Source of the DNA: Candidatus Sulfotelmatobacter sp.
GTDB taxonomy: Bacteria > Acidobacteriota > Terriglobia > Terriglobales > Acidobacteriaceae
Length of the DNA: 64,000 bases
Direction of reading: 5' to 3'
NCBI GenBank assembly: GCA_025462865.1
Contig: JAOAPI010000018.1
Coordinates: 1 to 64,000, forward strand
Shown here: piece after piece, positions 1 through 8,376 of the stretch
Numbering within the stretch: the stretch's first letter is position 1
Layout: each line of letters opens with the position of its first letter
Notes under the pieces: model-generated
Told to the model about the DNA's origin: nothing
The model's input: only the letters and a program-made list of their open reading frames with translations
The model's database searches: none
Made by a program: the position numbers and the translations under genes

Positions 1-354
1 CCAATCTGCCGGAGGATTTTCGACTTCCCAGAAGTTGCTCTCCGGAATGTCGAACTCCACTCCCAACAACCACGAGGCATCCTCAGCGATCGAGATTGCA
101 AGCACAATTCTACCGTTCTTACTCCGGCCACTGGAAATCAACTGCACCGACACCGGTTTTCCGGTTTCCAGCAGCTCGGGCAAGAGAATACCGCATCCAT
201 GCGCATTGACGACCGCCGTGTCGTATCTTCCAGAAAAAATGTGCGCAGGGTCAAGACTGGTGATCACAATCGGAATCCGCAGCGACAAGCGTGTGCTACG
301 CCTCACATTGTTCTTGCGGTTCTCAAGTGCGGCCGCTTCGCTTAGATTCAACAA
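1..354 (-). CDS. PilZ-like domain protein, 3' end beyond window
   Basis: The frame is open from a TTG at 354 down to base 1 (118 codons, no stop reached), so only the N-terminal part is present. An AGGAG lies 7 nt upstream of the TTG, and no in-frame ATG was found upstream, so TTG is the likely start. The translated N-terminus carries RRSTR, matching the RxxxR half of a PilZ c-di-GMP site. NAHGCG sits where PilZ domains have D/NxSxxG, with His in place of the Ser, so nucleotide binding is uncertain. A beta-rich segment follows, as in PilZ barrels. The opposite-strand frame at 35-433 is a shadow of this gene. The neighbouring gene at 655-1335 also has a PilZ domain, which fits a c-di-GMP or stress-signalling cluster. 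PilZ assignment is by motif only. Confidence 0.6.
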   Translation of the reverse strand, partial: MLNLSEAAALENRKNNVRRSTRLSLRIPIVITSLDPAHIFSGRYDTAVVNAHGCGILLPELLETGKPVSVQLISSGRSKNGRIVLAISIAEDASWLLGVEFDIPESNFWEVENPPADW

Positions 355-654
355 GTGCCTGCTCCTTTTCTTTATTAGGGACCCCTTAAGAAACGGCTCG
401 TTTGGGGCACGCCCTGTCAGTACAACGGAATGATCTGCAATCTCAGGCCGATTACCCTTAAGGGAGTGGATTACGTTACGGTGACTGAATGGTTCACAAT
501 CTCGGGATCTCGCTCCCAAACAACCTCGCACTGACCTCGGCATCTCGCTGGAGAACATGGGCGGAAATTCCAGCAGCCTGGTACGCAAAGCTATCCCTGA
601 GCCTCGGCCATTCCCTGATCAAGTCTGGTCGCGTGGGCAATCAATCTGCGATCT
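355..654. other. gene-free stretch
   Basis: Between the start of the edge PilZ-like gene and the stop of the REC-PilZ gene no frame on either strand shows a start, ribosome-binding site and protein-like composition together. It should contain the promoter of the edge gene on the minus strand, but no clear -35/-10 pair was recognised. Confidence 0.4.
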
Positions 655-1335
655 TCAACTGAGTTGGTCTTGTAGAACCCAGTCCTTGGACCGTTCGATG
701 AACTGAAAACCGTAGCGTTGCCACTGGGTCCCGGGTGCTTCAATGCGGGCTGGCCTTACTCTGCCCACATAGCTGTCCTGTCCGGCAGATGAAATGAAGA
801 CGTCCAGGATGGCGTCCTTGCCAAGTGTGACCGCAAAGTTACACAGAAATCCTCCTGCGCTCACATTCTCGGTAGCCGTGAGTTGTTCGAAAGATCGCCC
901 GCTTTCATCCTGCCCTTTAAGTTTCAGAAACAGCCGCATGCGTACGCGGACGTGAGCCCGGCGCTCTGGGTGTTGAGCCTGGATCTCATCCGAGAGCCGC
1001 TTCTTCAGCTCGGGAAAATTGACTGGTTTCTCAAAAAATCCTCGTGCACCAAGCGAAGCCACATGTTCCCGGTGTTTCACAGCGGACTCGCCGCTCACAA
1101 TGAAGATCGGGATCCGTGAGGTGTAACTAAGGGTATGGAGGCTTTGGCAAAGCTCAAAACCAGAAGTGTTGGGCATCATCAGATCCAGCAGGATGGCGTC
1201 CGGCTTATGCTCCAGGGCAAGCCCGAGCGCTTGCACCGGATCGCCGGTATCAATGACCTCATAGGTTCCTGCGAGACGCGTCCGCATTAAATTCCGGAGA
1301 GCGTCATCATCGTCCACGATCAGGATCTTGGACAT
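655..1335 (-). CDS. response regulator with C-terminal PilZ domain
   Basis: The protein has 226 residues. Residues 1-120 form a receiver domain: acidic pocket D8-D10, phospho-acceptor D51 in LLDLMMP, S81 and K103 in the usual switch positions. Residues 125-226 form a PilZ-like domain, with RRAHVR at 125-130 (R126-x3-R130) and NVSAGG at 157-162 matching NxSxxG. PilZ domains commonly bind cyclic di-GMP, so the protein could couple phosphorylation to that messenger; this is family knowledge, not shown here. The start is supported by AAGGAG five nt upstream of the ATG. It lies 50 bp downstream of the hybrid histidine kinase in the same direction, so the two are probably co-transcribed and the kinase is its likely phosphodonor. 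Confidence 0.88.
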   Translation of the reverse strand: MSKILIVDDDDALRNLMRTRLAGTYEVIDTGDPVQALGLALEHKPDAILLDLMMPNTSGFELCQSLHTLSYTSRIPIFIVSGESAVKHREHVASLGARGFFEKPVNFPELKKRLSDEIQAQHPERRAHVRVRMRLFLKLKGQDESGRSFEQLTATENVSAGGFLCNFAVTLGKDAILDVFISSAGQDSYVGRVRPARIEAPGTQWQRYGFQFIERSKDWVLQDQLS

Positions 1336-1385
1336 CTTTTCTCCTTACTTTCTTATCGAGACTGTCACTGGACCTCTAATTATTA

Positions 1386-3221
1386 TCAATTGGCCGAAGC
1401 CGCCATTTTGCGATCCAAAACTTCTCGGACCTTACGAGCCAGGGCCTCTCGAGTGAACGGCTTGGGCAGGAAATAACTACCTTCGGCAAGCACCCCGTGC
1501 GCTCCAACGGTTTGTCCCGTATAACCCGAGATGTAGAGCACCAGAAGATGGGGCGACGGCGCGAGCATCTGGTCCGCAAGGACTCTCCCACTCATCCCTG
1601 GCATGACCACGTCAGTGAGCAGTAAATGTATCTGGATGTCTTGTTGACGGCTGATTTCAAGAGCTACCGCTCCACTGCTAGCCTCAAGCACGCTGTACCC
1701 GCATGATTCCAGCATGTGTACGGTAAGAGCACGTAGAGAGGGATCATCTTCCACCAGCAGGATCGTCTCGTTTCCACGCAGGGATGCGCTAGCCGCGGCT
1801 CCCTTGGGGGCATCGACCGCTTGGTCTACCTTAGGCAGGTAAATGTCGAAAGCGGTACCCGCCCCGGGTTCACTGGAAACGTCGATATACCCGTTGCTCT
1901 GCTTAACGATTCCATAAACCATCGAGAGACCCAGGCCCGTGCCCTTGCCCTTCTCCTTCGTGGTGAAAAAGGGTTCGAAGATGCGGGCTTTGGTGCGCGC
2001 ATCCATTCCGCTACCGGTATCTGAAACTCGCAACAGAATGTAGTCACCTACGTTTACGGGAAATGGATAGCGCCGGATAAACTCCTCATCCATGTGGAAG
2101 GTCGAAGTGGCAAGGGTCAACTCGCCACCGCGAGGCATGGCGTCGCGCGCATTAATCGCGAGGTTAAGGATGACCTGTTCGATCTGGCTTTCATCTGCCT
2201 TGACCCGTGCCAGCGCAGTATCTAAATCAGTTCTGAGCTCAACGTCTTCCCCAATCAGGCGCTTCAACATCTTCCCCATGTCCTTGACCACTGTATTCAA
2301 ATCAAGAACCTTCGGGTCCAGCACTTGCTGACGGCTGAAAGCCAGAAGCTGGCGGGTGAGCGATGCGGCGCGGTGACCGGCCTTCAAAATCTCGTCTACG
2401 CTGCCGCGCAGGGGATGAATTTCGTCCAGTCCCTCCTGAACAATCTCTCCGTAACCAATGATGACTCCGAGCAGATTATTGAAATCGTGTGCGACTCCCC
2501 CAGACAGTCGACCTACGGCCTCCATTTTTTGGACTTGGCGAAATTGTTCCTCGAGTTGCTTCCGGTTGGTGATGTCGCGATTTACAATGACGAGTTTTTC
2601 GACCAAGCCCTGCTCGTTAACTATGGTGCTGGCCATGGACTCCAGGACAAGCCAGTTTCCGTTCTTGTGTTGCATGCGGTACTCGACGCTCTGACCAGCT
2701 CCGGTTCGCCGTGCCTCGGCCGCGGCCCTTTTTACTTTTTCCCGATCCTCGGGATGAATCTGTTCGAAGCCTTCTGTTCCTTCGATCTCCTTAAGGCTGT
2801 AGCCGAGAATTCTCTCGTAGGAAGGACTGTTATATAGCCTTTCGCCACTGACGCTGACAACCGCAATCATGTCCGCGGCGCTTTCCGTGATAAGGCGAAA
2901 GAGTTCCTCGCGCGCTATCAACTGCTTACGAATTTGTTGAACCTGGAAATGCTGGTACACCGTGTAAATATCGAAGAGAAGAACCATTCCTACCAACCCT
3001 AAAACCGTATCCTCCAATGGGGAAGCATTGAACGCTGACCAACGCGAGTGTTGAGTGGGAAGAACAAATGAGATAACGGCAAGGGTCAGAAAAAGAGTAA
3101 TAAGAACGGCACAGGACCACAGCCACCAGTCCCGCCTTTCAACTAGTCGCATCCGCTCGCGAAGTCCAACGCCCTGGGAAGAGAGAGTTGACGAGGAATC
3201 TTTTCCGAGAATGCCGCTCAT
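1386..3221 (-). CDS. PAS-domain hybrid sensor histidine kinase with receiver
   Basis: The protein has 611 residues. Two membrane segments lie near 33-55 and 72-87, so the sensor is anchored in the inner membrane with little outside it. A PAS domain with a PAC end covers about 105-222. The dimerisation/phospho-acceptor box GGVAHDFNN places the active His at 245. The ATPase domain shows the N box [17 protein letters not shown] and GTGLGLS. A C-terminal receiver begins near 485 with D537 as phospho-acceptor. This architecture is common among cytosolic-PAS hybrid kinases whose signal is unknown. The downstream REC-PilZ gene is its likely partner. The start is the ATG following GCAGGAT; the gene-free region upstream should carry its promoter. 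Confidence 0.92.
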   Translation of the reverse strand: MSGILGKDSSSTLSSQGVGLRERMRLVERRDWWLWSCAVLITLFLTLAVISFVLPTQHSRWSAFNASPLEDTVLGLVGMVLLFDIYTVYQHFQVQQIRKQLIAREELFRLITESAADMIAVVSVSGERLYNSPSYERILGYSLKEIEGTEGFEQIHPEDREKVKRAAAEARRTGAGQSVEYRMQHKNGNWLVLESMASTIVNEQGLVEKLVIVNRDITNRKQLEEQFRQVQKMEAVGRLSGGVAHDFNNLLGVIIGYGEIVQEGLDEIHPLRGSVDEILKAGHRAASLTRQLLAFSRQQVLDPKVLDLNTVVKDMGKMLKRLIGEDVELRTDLDTALARVKADESQIEQVILNLAINARDAMPRGGELTLATSTFHMDEEFIRRYPFPVNVGDYILLRVSDTGSGMDARTKARIFEPFFTTKEKGKGTGLGLSMVYGIVKQSNGYIDVSSEPGAGTAFDIYLPKVDQAVDAPKGAAASASLRGNETILLVEDDPSLRALTVHMLESCGYSVLEASSGAVALEISRQQDIQIHLLLTDVVMPGMSGRVLADQMLAPSPHLLVLYISGYTGQTVGAHGVLAEGSYFLPKPFTREALARKVREVLDRKMAASAN

Positions 3222-4080
3222 TCAGATCCTGCATTAACAGTGATGGCAAGTTTCGTTGGCAAAAATAATCGTGCGGTATGTCCTGGATACGAATGTCTCA
3301 ATACGACGAAGTCCGAGTCTGAAGCGCTGGCGGCCTGGCGGCTCGCGAGCCGGTACCGAGGAACTCTGCGTTTTCTCATTCGAGTACTTTGATTGGCTAA
3401 CTCCAAAAGTCTTACCTTTTCTGCGCCTACTGTTAGTAACCAGTCGAAATTTGTTACGAAATCCGAACAAAAGCTCTTCGTAAAAGAGATTATCTTTTAC
3501 CTGGTCCGCCTTACTTGGTTCGTCGAACCTTGGAACGAGCCTGCATCCCGCGATTTTCGTAGGCTCTCCTTTCCAGCTGAATCAGCTTGCGCCTTTGGCC
3601 CCGGGAGTCGAATCTGTACCGCTGCAGAGCCACGCAGATGCGCGCAAGATGTCACATCCGGAAGCATGTAATCGTCCTGGTAGGATTACCAAATTCTCTC
3701 TGGACCCGAGAATCGTTATTTTCAAAACCTTAGATCATCGGATCACCCCGGGAAAGTGTCCGCCGTCTTCTGCGCAGGAATGGCGAATGGCCCAATCGCG
3801 GATAGCTTATTGCCGTTTTCGGACGACCGCAACCGATGTCTTTAAGCTCAGTTTTCTTCGTTGGAAACAGTGTTGACGGCATTTCCCTCAGGCGGCGCAG
3901 AAACGGACGGCATGAAAAGCGGATGATAGTGACGGCGCATACAGGAATGACACCTCACGACTTGGAGAAAGAAAACCAAACAGAAATCATCACGTCATGT
4001 TTGCGATCGCGACACGTGTTGTTTACGCTTGCCGCAGTAGGCGCAATTGTTAAACCGATTCTACGCACGCTATTTCCCCA
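3222..4080. other. long gene-free stretch
   Basis: About 860 bp between the kinase start and the small minus-strand gene at 4081. Short open frames occur on both strands, but none combines a credible ribosome-binding site with protein-like sequence, and they overlap each other in conflicting frames. It may contain the kinase promoter. Nothing like a tRNA, a structured RNA or a transposon end was recognised. Confidence 0.4.
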
Positions 4081-4350
4081 TTACTTTCCGTTTTGCTGGA
4101 GCTCTTGCCGCAGCGACTCCAACAACTCTATTGCCTGCTGCTCGCTGTGGTCAGTATGCTCTGACACGAACTGTACCGCTTGCTCAACGGTCAGTTTTGC
4201 TACTGCGGGGGAACAATACGGTTGCTTCTTGGCGTCAGAATCACACTGCACCAACTTATCGACCTCTGTAATTGTGTCACTTCCGTGAAGTAGGACGGCA
4301 TCACCGTACTTGTGTTTGATATTAAAGATACAGCCCCCTACGAGGAACAT
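4081..4350 (-). CDS. small protein of unknown function, paralogue of 4616-4756
   Basis: An 89-residue frame whose last 39 residues (from AKLTVEQAVQFV) can be aligned without gaps to the first part of the small protein encoded on the other strand at 4616-4756, with about 17 identities in 39 positions. This similarity between two independent frames is the main reason to call it real. The shared segment is predicted helical and charged (LxxEQAxQFV ... QxAxxxLExLxxE). The N-terminal half contains two Cys residues (DSDAKKQPYCSP and VGGCIF). No known family was recognised and there is no strong ribosome-binding site, so the start could lie inside. Convergent or divergent function with its paralogue is unknown. 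Confidence 0.5.
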   Translation of the reverse strand: MFLVGGCIFNIKHKYGDAVLLHGSDTITEVDKLVQCDSDAKKQPYCSPAVAKLTVEQAVQFVSEHTDHSEQQAIELLESLRQELQQNGK

Positions 4351-4544
4351 TCTAGTGAGCGTTAGCCCTTTTGACTAAACGAAAGGCTAGTGCACGTGGC
4401 ACTTTGGTTTAGGTCCTCGTTGCCGGCGTAGTAGTCTCCACTTGTCCAATTTCTTTAGCCGAAGCTAGTTCGAGCAAAGTCCGATTTGTTCGCATTTCGA
4501 AACGAGAATCACAAGTGGGTTGAGATGAACTGGATTCGTTAAAG

Positions 4545-4560
4545 ACTCCTTCGAAGGAGT
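4545..4560. repeat. 16-bp perfect palindrome containing a Shine-Dalgarno core
   Basis: The sequence ACTCCTTC/GAAGGAGT is its own reverse complement. Its right half contains AAGGAG, 12 nt upstream of an ATG at 4572 that opens an 18-codon peptide. It could be an operator for a dimeric regulator or a hairpin that hides a ribosome-binding site; the sequence alone does not decide. Confidence 0.4.
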
Positions 4561-4615
4561 GACTTATTCGTATGCTGATCGATTTCGATAAACAAAACTA
4601 TATTCTCGGCCGGGC

Positions 4616-4756
4616 GTGGCACAACTAACCCTAGAACAGGCGAAGCAGTTCGTGGCAGACCGTATCAAACGCAACGATCAGGAAGCGATGGATTGGTTGG
4701 AAGCGCTGCACCGAGAACACCAAGAGAATGAAAGAGCAGATCTGGTGCATGCCTAG
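4616..4756 (+). CDS. 46-residue protein, paralogue of 4081-4350
   Basis: A short frame with GTG start at 4616 and TAG at 4754-4756. Its residues 2-40 (AQLTLEQAKQFVADR and onward) match the C-terminal 39 residues of the minus-strand protein at 4081-4350 with conserved spacing: LTxEQAxQFV, then QxA, then LExL, then E. The frame upstream is closed by a TAA at 4589-4591, so there is little room for a longer version. No good ribosome-binding site stands before the GTG, so translation may be coupled to the small peptide that starts at 4572 in another frame, or the start may be wrong. Function is unknown; the length suggests a small regulatory or binding peptide made mostly of two helices. Confidence 0.45.
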   Translation: MAQLTLEQAKQFVADRIKRNDQEAMDWLEALHREHQENERADLVHA

Positions 4757-5041
4757 TACTGCAATGGTTCCGAAATTTATCGTTTGTAGCCTATCACTTG
4801 GCATGTCGGTGGGTTTGCAGTTTCAAGATTTCCAGATATCACGGGTGTATGCTGCAGCACCGGTTCGCCCCTTGTTTCTCTAACTAAATAGTCCACTCGG
4901 TTCCGCGTAATCACAACCAAATGAAAGACAGGTCGGCATTAACAGGTTAACGAGATAGGGACTGCATTGGCGGAAGACCAGAGGTATGCATAAGTGCGGG
5001 AAGGCCCAACTTAGGGGGAATCCCTGCGGATGATTGATAAC

Positions 5042-5377
5042 TTACTGAAACCATTTGGCGACACCGCCGTGATGAGAGCAGGTGCCGCGGCGACCTTGGC
5101 TGAAGCTGTAACTTCCGTCACGGCATTGTGCCGTCGCACCTTCAGGCACGGCCGAGCAATTTTCGGGACGGTTTAGGGCTTTGCCCTTGCTGTTCACGTA
5201 AGTGCCCCTATCCGCACATTTCGGCACAGACTTCTGTCGTTGCTGCGTCGTCGGCTGGTTGGGCGACGGCTGTGGCACTTGTGCGGACAGCGAATGGAGA
5301 AGCACTGTCGCAAGCGCGACGACGGACACGGACCGGCGGAAGAAAAGCACTAGGCTGTTCTTCATTAGAGTATCCAA
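5042..5377 (-). CDS. secreted DUF3761-family protein
   Basis: The protein has 111 residues. After a short charged N-terminus there is a hydrophobic signal segment (SVSVVALATVLLHSLSAQ) ending in a likely signal-peptidase site near residue 32. A Pro/Gln-rich linker follows, then a Cys-containing C-terminal domain. Its end, AQCRDGSYSFSQ and GTCSHHGGVAKWF, is characteristic of the DUF3761 family, small exported proteins with a conserved Cys pair and a Ser-His-His-Gly-Gly motif; their role is not established. An internal ATG (MKNSLVL) is an equally good start and leaves a more typical signal peptide. No operon partner is visible. Confidence 0.75.
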   Translation of the reverse strand: MDTLMKNSLVLFFRRSVSVVALATVLLHSLSAQVPQPSPNQPTTQQRQKSVPKCADRGTYVNSKGKALNRPENCSAVPEGATAQCRDGSYSFSQGRRGTCSHHGGVAKWFQ

Positions 5378-5843
5378 GGCAAATGCATTAAGGCTTGATA
5401 GATGACCAAAATTATACAGAGGAATTCAAGGAAAGCGTTTTCCTCATTCTATTGTGCAGAGGGCGTCCATGATTGGGGCTCGCGGGTGCACCTAGTTCGC
5501 CCTTGCGAAGATTATTTTCACCTTACGGATTCCAAAAAGTTCTTGACTCTCATGATCCGTGGTGTCCACTACTTAGCTGTTACCGCCTTCCCGAAGAAGA
5601 AAGGCAGCTTGGCGAAAGTGGAACGGGCAGGGGTGTGTCTACGCGACGGCAAAACTCTGTTTTTGCCAACCTTGAGCTGTGTCACGAGACGCTCTCTGCC
5701 AAAACTGGTGGGACGACTTCACTGCCGCTATTTCGGCAAGGTGCCGACGTTTCGGCAACAGTCTGAAGGCATGCCACCTCCAACTTGTTGCACCAGAAGA
5801 ACGAGCTTATGGTCCTATATTTGCGAAGACCAGACAGGGCGGT
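5378..5843. other. stretch without a convincing gene
   Basis: Three overlapping frames run through this interval on the plus strand, for example one opening at 5402. They lack good ribosome-binding sites, are rich in Arg/Ser/Cys as expected of chance frames, and contradict one another. It may be decayed coding sequence upstream of the zinc-ribbon frame. Confidence 0.3.
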
Positions 5844-6020
5844 ATGGTCGAAGAGGTAACAACCAAAGTGTGTCCTTATTGCGAAGGCAAAGGCCACGTC
5901 TTGGCTCTCGCCGATCTTCCTGCCCAAGCTGACCTCCGTGAAGAACAGAGTCGGATGAACTGGGTGCGCAGAGGTTGTCCACTTTGTGGTGGAAAGGGTC
6001 GCATCATCCGGCACATCTGA
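5844..6020 (+). CDS. small protein with two CxxCxGxG zinc-binding motifs
   Basis: From the ATG at 5844 the frame encodes 58 residues with CPYCEGKG near the start and CPLCGGKG near the end, separated by about 35 residues rich in charged helix formers. Paired CxxCxGxG motifs are the hallmark of the DnaJ-type zinc centre and of stand-alone relatives, so the peptide probably folds around one zinc ion. The frame is open upstream to an earlier start at 5679 (113 residues), but that extra part looks unlike a protein, and only a weak GGGCGG precedes 5844. The gene may be a real small zinc protein or the surviving tail of a decayed gene. Confidence 0.45.
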   Translation: MVEEVTTKVCPYCEGKGHVLALADLPAQADLREEQSRMNWVRRGCPLCGGKGRIIRHI

Positions 6021-6146
6021 ATTCCCGCGCATAAACCGTGCTGGTATTTCTGTGCACTGCGGACATATTGACCGACAGTTGCTTGTCAATTGGACCGTAG
6101 GGAAGGAATCGGGACCGAGGCCTGTGAAAGGTACGTAACGCGACGA

Positions 6147-6437
6147 ATGGTCTTAACCTCGGAAACAATGGAGCAAGTCGAAAAGCTTACGAGTGAACTA
6201 CGAGCGATTATCCACTGGGATGCTGAATACTGGCGAAGAGCCTGTCCGGAGTGGTATGAAACCGTCGCTTTTATGTCCCGGCAGAGAAGACGCATCGAGA
6301 TCATTCGCGATCTTTCAAGCGCTGCCAAGCGGGGTAGCGTCCCCGCAATTGTCGAAGGTAAACAATCGACGAGAAGTCAGTTCCCTCTGAAGGGGAAGAA
6401 ACGGAGGTTCAAGTATGCCGAGGATCTTGCTAGCTGA
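6147..6437 (+). CDS. hypothetical protein upstream of a response regulator
   Basis: From the ATG at 6147 the frame gives 96 residues; a TTG at 6090 would add 19 more. The first half is helical and acidic with aromatic residues (HWDAEYWRRACPEWYETV), and the second half is strongly basic and ends in GKKRRFKY. No family was recognised. It overlaps the start of the downstream response-regulator gene by 23 nt, in a different frame, which could couple their translation or could mean that this frame is only partly real. The upstream half does look protein-like, with few rare residues. Confidence 0.4.
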   Translation: MVLTSETMEQVEKLTSELRAIIHWDAEYWRRACPEWYETVAFMSRQRRRIEIIRDLSSAAKRGSVPAIVEGKQSTRSQFPLKGKKRRFKYAEDLAS

Positions 6438-7245
6438 GGATGACAAGGGGGTCCGCGAAATGTTGCAGGTTTCGCTGGAACGAGATGGCTTCGATGTAGT
6501 CGCAGTACCGAACGTGTGCGAGGCCCTTAACCGAATCGCAACCCAGACCTTTGACGTCCTGCTATCCGACCTACACATGCCCCAGGCGGGAGATGGCTTT
6601 ACTGTCGTCAGCGCCATGCGCCACACCCATCCCGGCGCGGTGACGCTGGTACTCAGCGGCTATCCGGAGTTGGACGAAGCGCTATCCGCCATTCGCCTGC
6701 AAGCTGACGAAATCCTTGTAAAACCGATCCAAATCGCCTCACTCCGAAAAATTATCCACGAAAAACTCAGGAATCCTGTAGCCCATCCACGGCATTCAAC
6801 AAAGAGCGTAGCTTTCATACTCGAGCAAGACCTCGATGGAACGATTCGAGACTGGATGGCGCTGGTGGAACGGGAAGAAGAGCTGACTTGCATTCCTTTG
6901 AGCTTTGACGAGCGCTCTGGCCATCTTCCGAACCTGATCGCTGACCTGATTTACCGTTTACGGCTTCCTGCAACCGCAAAAGCCAACTTCTCCATTGCCG
7001 CCCGCGAGCACGGAAAATTACGACGGAAGCAAGGGTATACCGCCGCAATGTTGGTCGAGGAGTCCCGCATCTTACAGGTCAGCATCTTTAATACCCTACA
7101 AAACAATCTTTCCAGCGTCGATTTTAGCCAAGTTCTCCTCGACGTCATGACAATTGCAGACGAAGTCGACTCGCAGTTGAAGCAAGCCATGTTTAGCTTT
7201 GACATCAAGTCCGAGCCGGGGCCCGTCCAGTTACCGGCAGCCTAA
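6415..7245 (+). CDS. response regulator with RsbRD-like output domain
   Basis: The protein has 276 residues. Residues 1-118 form a receiver domain: E8-D9-D10 acidic pocket, phospho-acceptor D52 in LLSDLHMP, S80 in LVLSGYP and K102 in ILVKPI. From about 135 to 260 there is an all-helical segment with REHGKLRRKQGYTAAMLVEE, which resembles the RsbRD N-terminal/co-antagonist-type helical domain found in front of histidine kinases and stress regulators. No DNA-binding domain is visible, so it likely acts through protein contacts. The start is supported by ACGGAGG eight nt upstream. No cognate kinase lies next to it; the hybrid kinase at 1.4-3.2 kb is the nearest. Confidence 0.82.
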   Translation: MPRILLAEDDKGVREMLQVSLERDGFDVVAVPNVCEALNRIATQTFDVLLSDLHMPQAGDGFTVVSAMRHTHPGAVTLVLSGYPELDEALSAIRLQADEILVKPIQIASLRKIIHEKLRNPVAHPRHSTKSVAFILEQDLDGTIRDWMALVEREEELTCIPLSFDERSGHLPNLIADLIYRLRLPATAKANFSIAAREHGKLRRKQGYTAAMLVEESRILQVSIFNTLQNNLSSVDFSQVLLDVMTIADEVDSQLKQAMFSFDIKSEPGPVQLPAA

Positions 7246-7932
7246 AGCAACTCTTAATAAGCCGAGATTATTCGAGCGGTCACCCAAAATTAGCTAACCT
7301 GAAGGACTAACGTCGGAACAAGCGTTCCTCTCGACTATAGGCATGCATCTATTCATCACGCAGCATCACACCTGAAGCCTTCGGAGCCCTTATTGGTCCC
7401 GTGGTATTTTCCGAGGCACAAAGAATCTTTGCGGGGGCGCACCTTCAATAAGTCAGATGAGGAACTCCTGGACGGTGGCTTGCGGGCGCTCCTTGGTTCC
7501 AGAGGTACGCTACGATAGATCGACGCGACAGCTGCTTCCTTGTCTCTGCCAGACCCAGGGCTGAATCGCGGGAGCCACTCAATGACTTGCTTGCATTTTG
7601 CAGAGTTGTGGCCAGCGAGAGTTCTGATGGCGTAGTCTGCACTGATATGCCCAGAGACAGCTGACAAGGAAGGCGAGACCGTTTTCATGTTCCCGGCGGC
7701 CACTTCATCGGAGCTAATATACAGTTGTCGGGAGGAGTGACGTCATAAGAGTCGCAAAGAACAATCCAAGCTCAGTTCAGGCGATAGTTCCGGTTCGATT
7801 AGAGGGCAAATAGCGGGGGAATCTCGTATCGACCATTTTGGCTAGAGCACGCTAAGCAACGACTAGTGAATCACTATTACCTCATCGACCTTTGACGGTT
7901 TTTGGCGCAGCTCGACGAGAGGAAGCTTAAAT
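7246..7932. other. gene-free stretch before a truncated PilZ gene
   Basis: About 690 bp with only short, mutually conflicting frames. A minus-strand frame at 7356-7703 was considered, but its sequence is not protein-like and its ribosome-binding site is absent. A 13-base inverted repeat TAGTGAATCACTA lies at 7864-7876. Together with the two remnants that follow, the stretch looks like eroded sequence. Confidence 0.35.
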
Positions 7933-8067
7933 ATGGGAAAGCGACGAGAGCCTCGAATGCAGGCAAAGCTGCAAGTCCGAATCGCCGGAATCGACGCCAG
8001 CGGAAGTCCAATTCTCCTCATGGTGCCGAACCTCGATGTGTTCTTTTGCGCCGACTCACCTCGGTGA
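7933..8067 (+). pseudogene. PilZ-type protein, N-terminal remnant
   Basis: An ATG at 7933 opens a 44-residue frame beginning MGKRREPRMQAKLQVRIAG, the typical start of short PilZ proteins of Acidobacteria, with the basic RxxxR-type box followed by the first strand. After about residue 34 the similarity stops, and the frame runs into sequence that belongs to a TonB-receptor remnant on the opposite strand, ending at TGA 8065-8067. The core NxSxxG strand is missing, so no PilZ fold can form. The break point lies near 8035-8055. This appears to be the product of a deletion or rearrangement rather than a complete small gene. Confidence 0.6.
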
Positions 8068-8376
8068 TTCGAACCTGAACATTATTGAAGGTGAACGGCT
8101 CAAATCTGGTTGCGCGAACCGTTAGGTCATACTGGCCAGGTGCCAAGAATGGGACCAAGAAACTTCCTCCGGCATCCGTAGTGAGATCGCGTTCTTCGTG
8201 TGTGGCCTGACTTTTGACGACCAATGCCGCACCTGCGACCAGCGCTCCGCTGGGGTCGCTCACGGTGCCAGCGATGGCGTCGTATTGGCCGTCTGGCCAT
8301 GCGTCGGCAGAGCGCAGAGAGCAAGCGCGAAAATTCTAAGCAAACTGCGTCTGCTGGCAACCGCAATCTTCCCCAT
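8018..8376 (-). pseudogene. TonB-dependent receptor / Oar-like protein, N-terminal remnant
   Basis: An ATG at 8376 preceded by AAGGA starts a signal peptide (RIFALALCALPTHGQ). The frame then meets TGA within about 38 codons. In another frame the sequence continues with AGTVSDPSGALVAGA and later FLVPFLAPGQYDLTVRA, the carboxypeptidase-regulatory-like beta-sandwich that opens Oar-type TonB-dependent receptors. A one-base frameshift near 8278-8286 therefore separates the signal peptide from the domain. The domain is cut off after ITEVSR at about 8050, and neither plug nor barrel follows. The normal protein would be about 1000 residues, so this is a broken fragment, and it abuts the truncated PilZ gene. 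Confidence 0.75.

Noticed and set aside
35..433. 132-residue plus-strand open frame
   Set aside because: It is the antisense of the edge PilZ-like gene, which has a ribosome-binding site and family motifs.
7356..7703. 115-residue minus-strand frame
   Set aside because: Conflicts with other frames, lacks a start signal and matches no recognisable domain.
8055..8080. GATTCGAAC, which looks like the T-arm of a minus-strand tRNA
   Set aside because: It lies inside the TonB-receptor remnant (encoding VQVRITEV), and no acceptor, D or anticodon arms can be formed.
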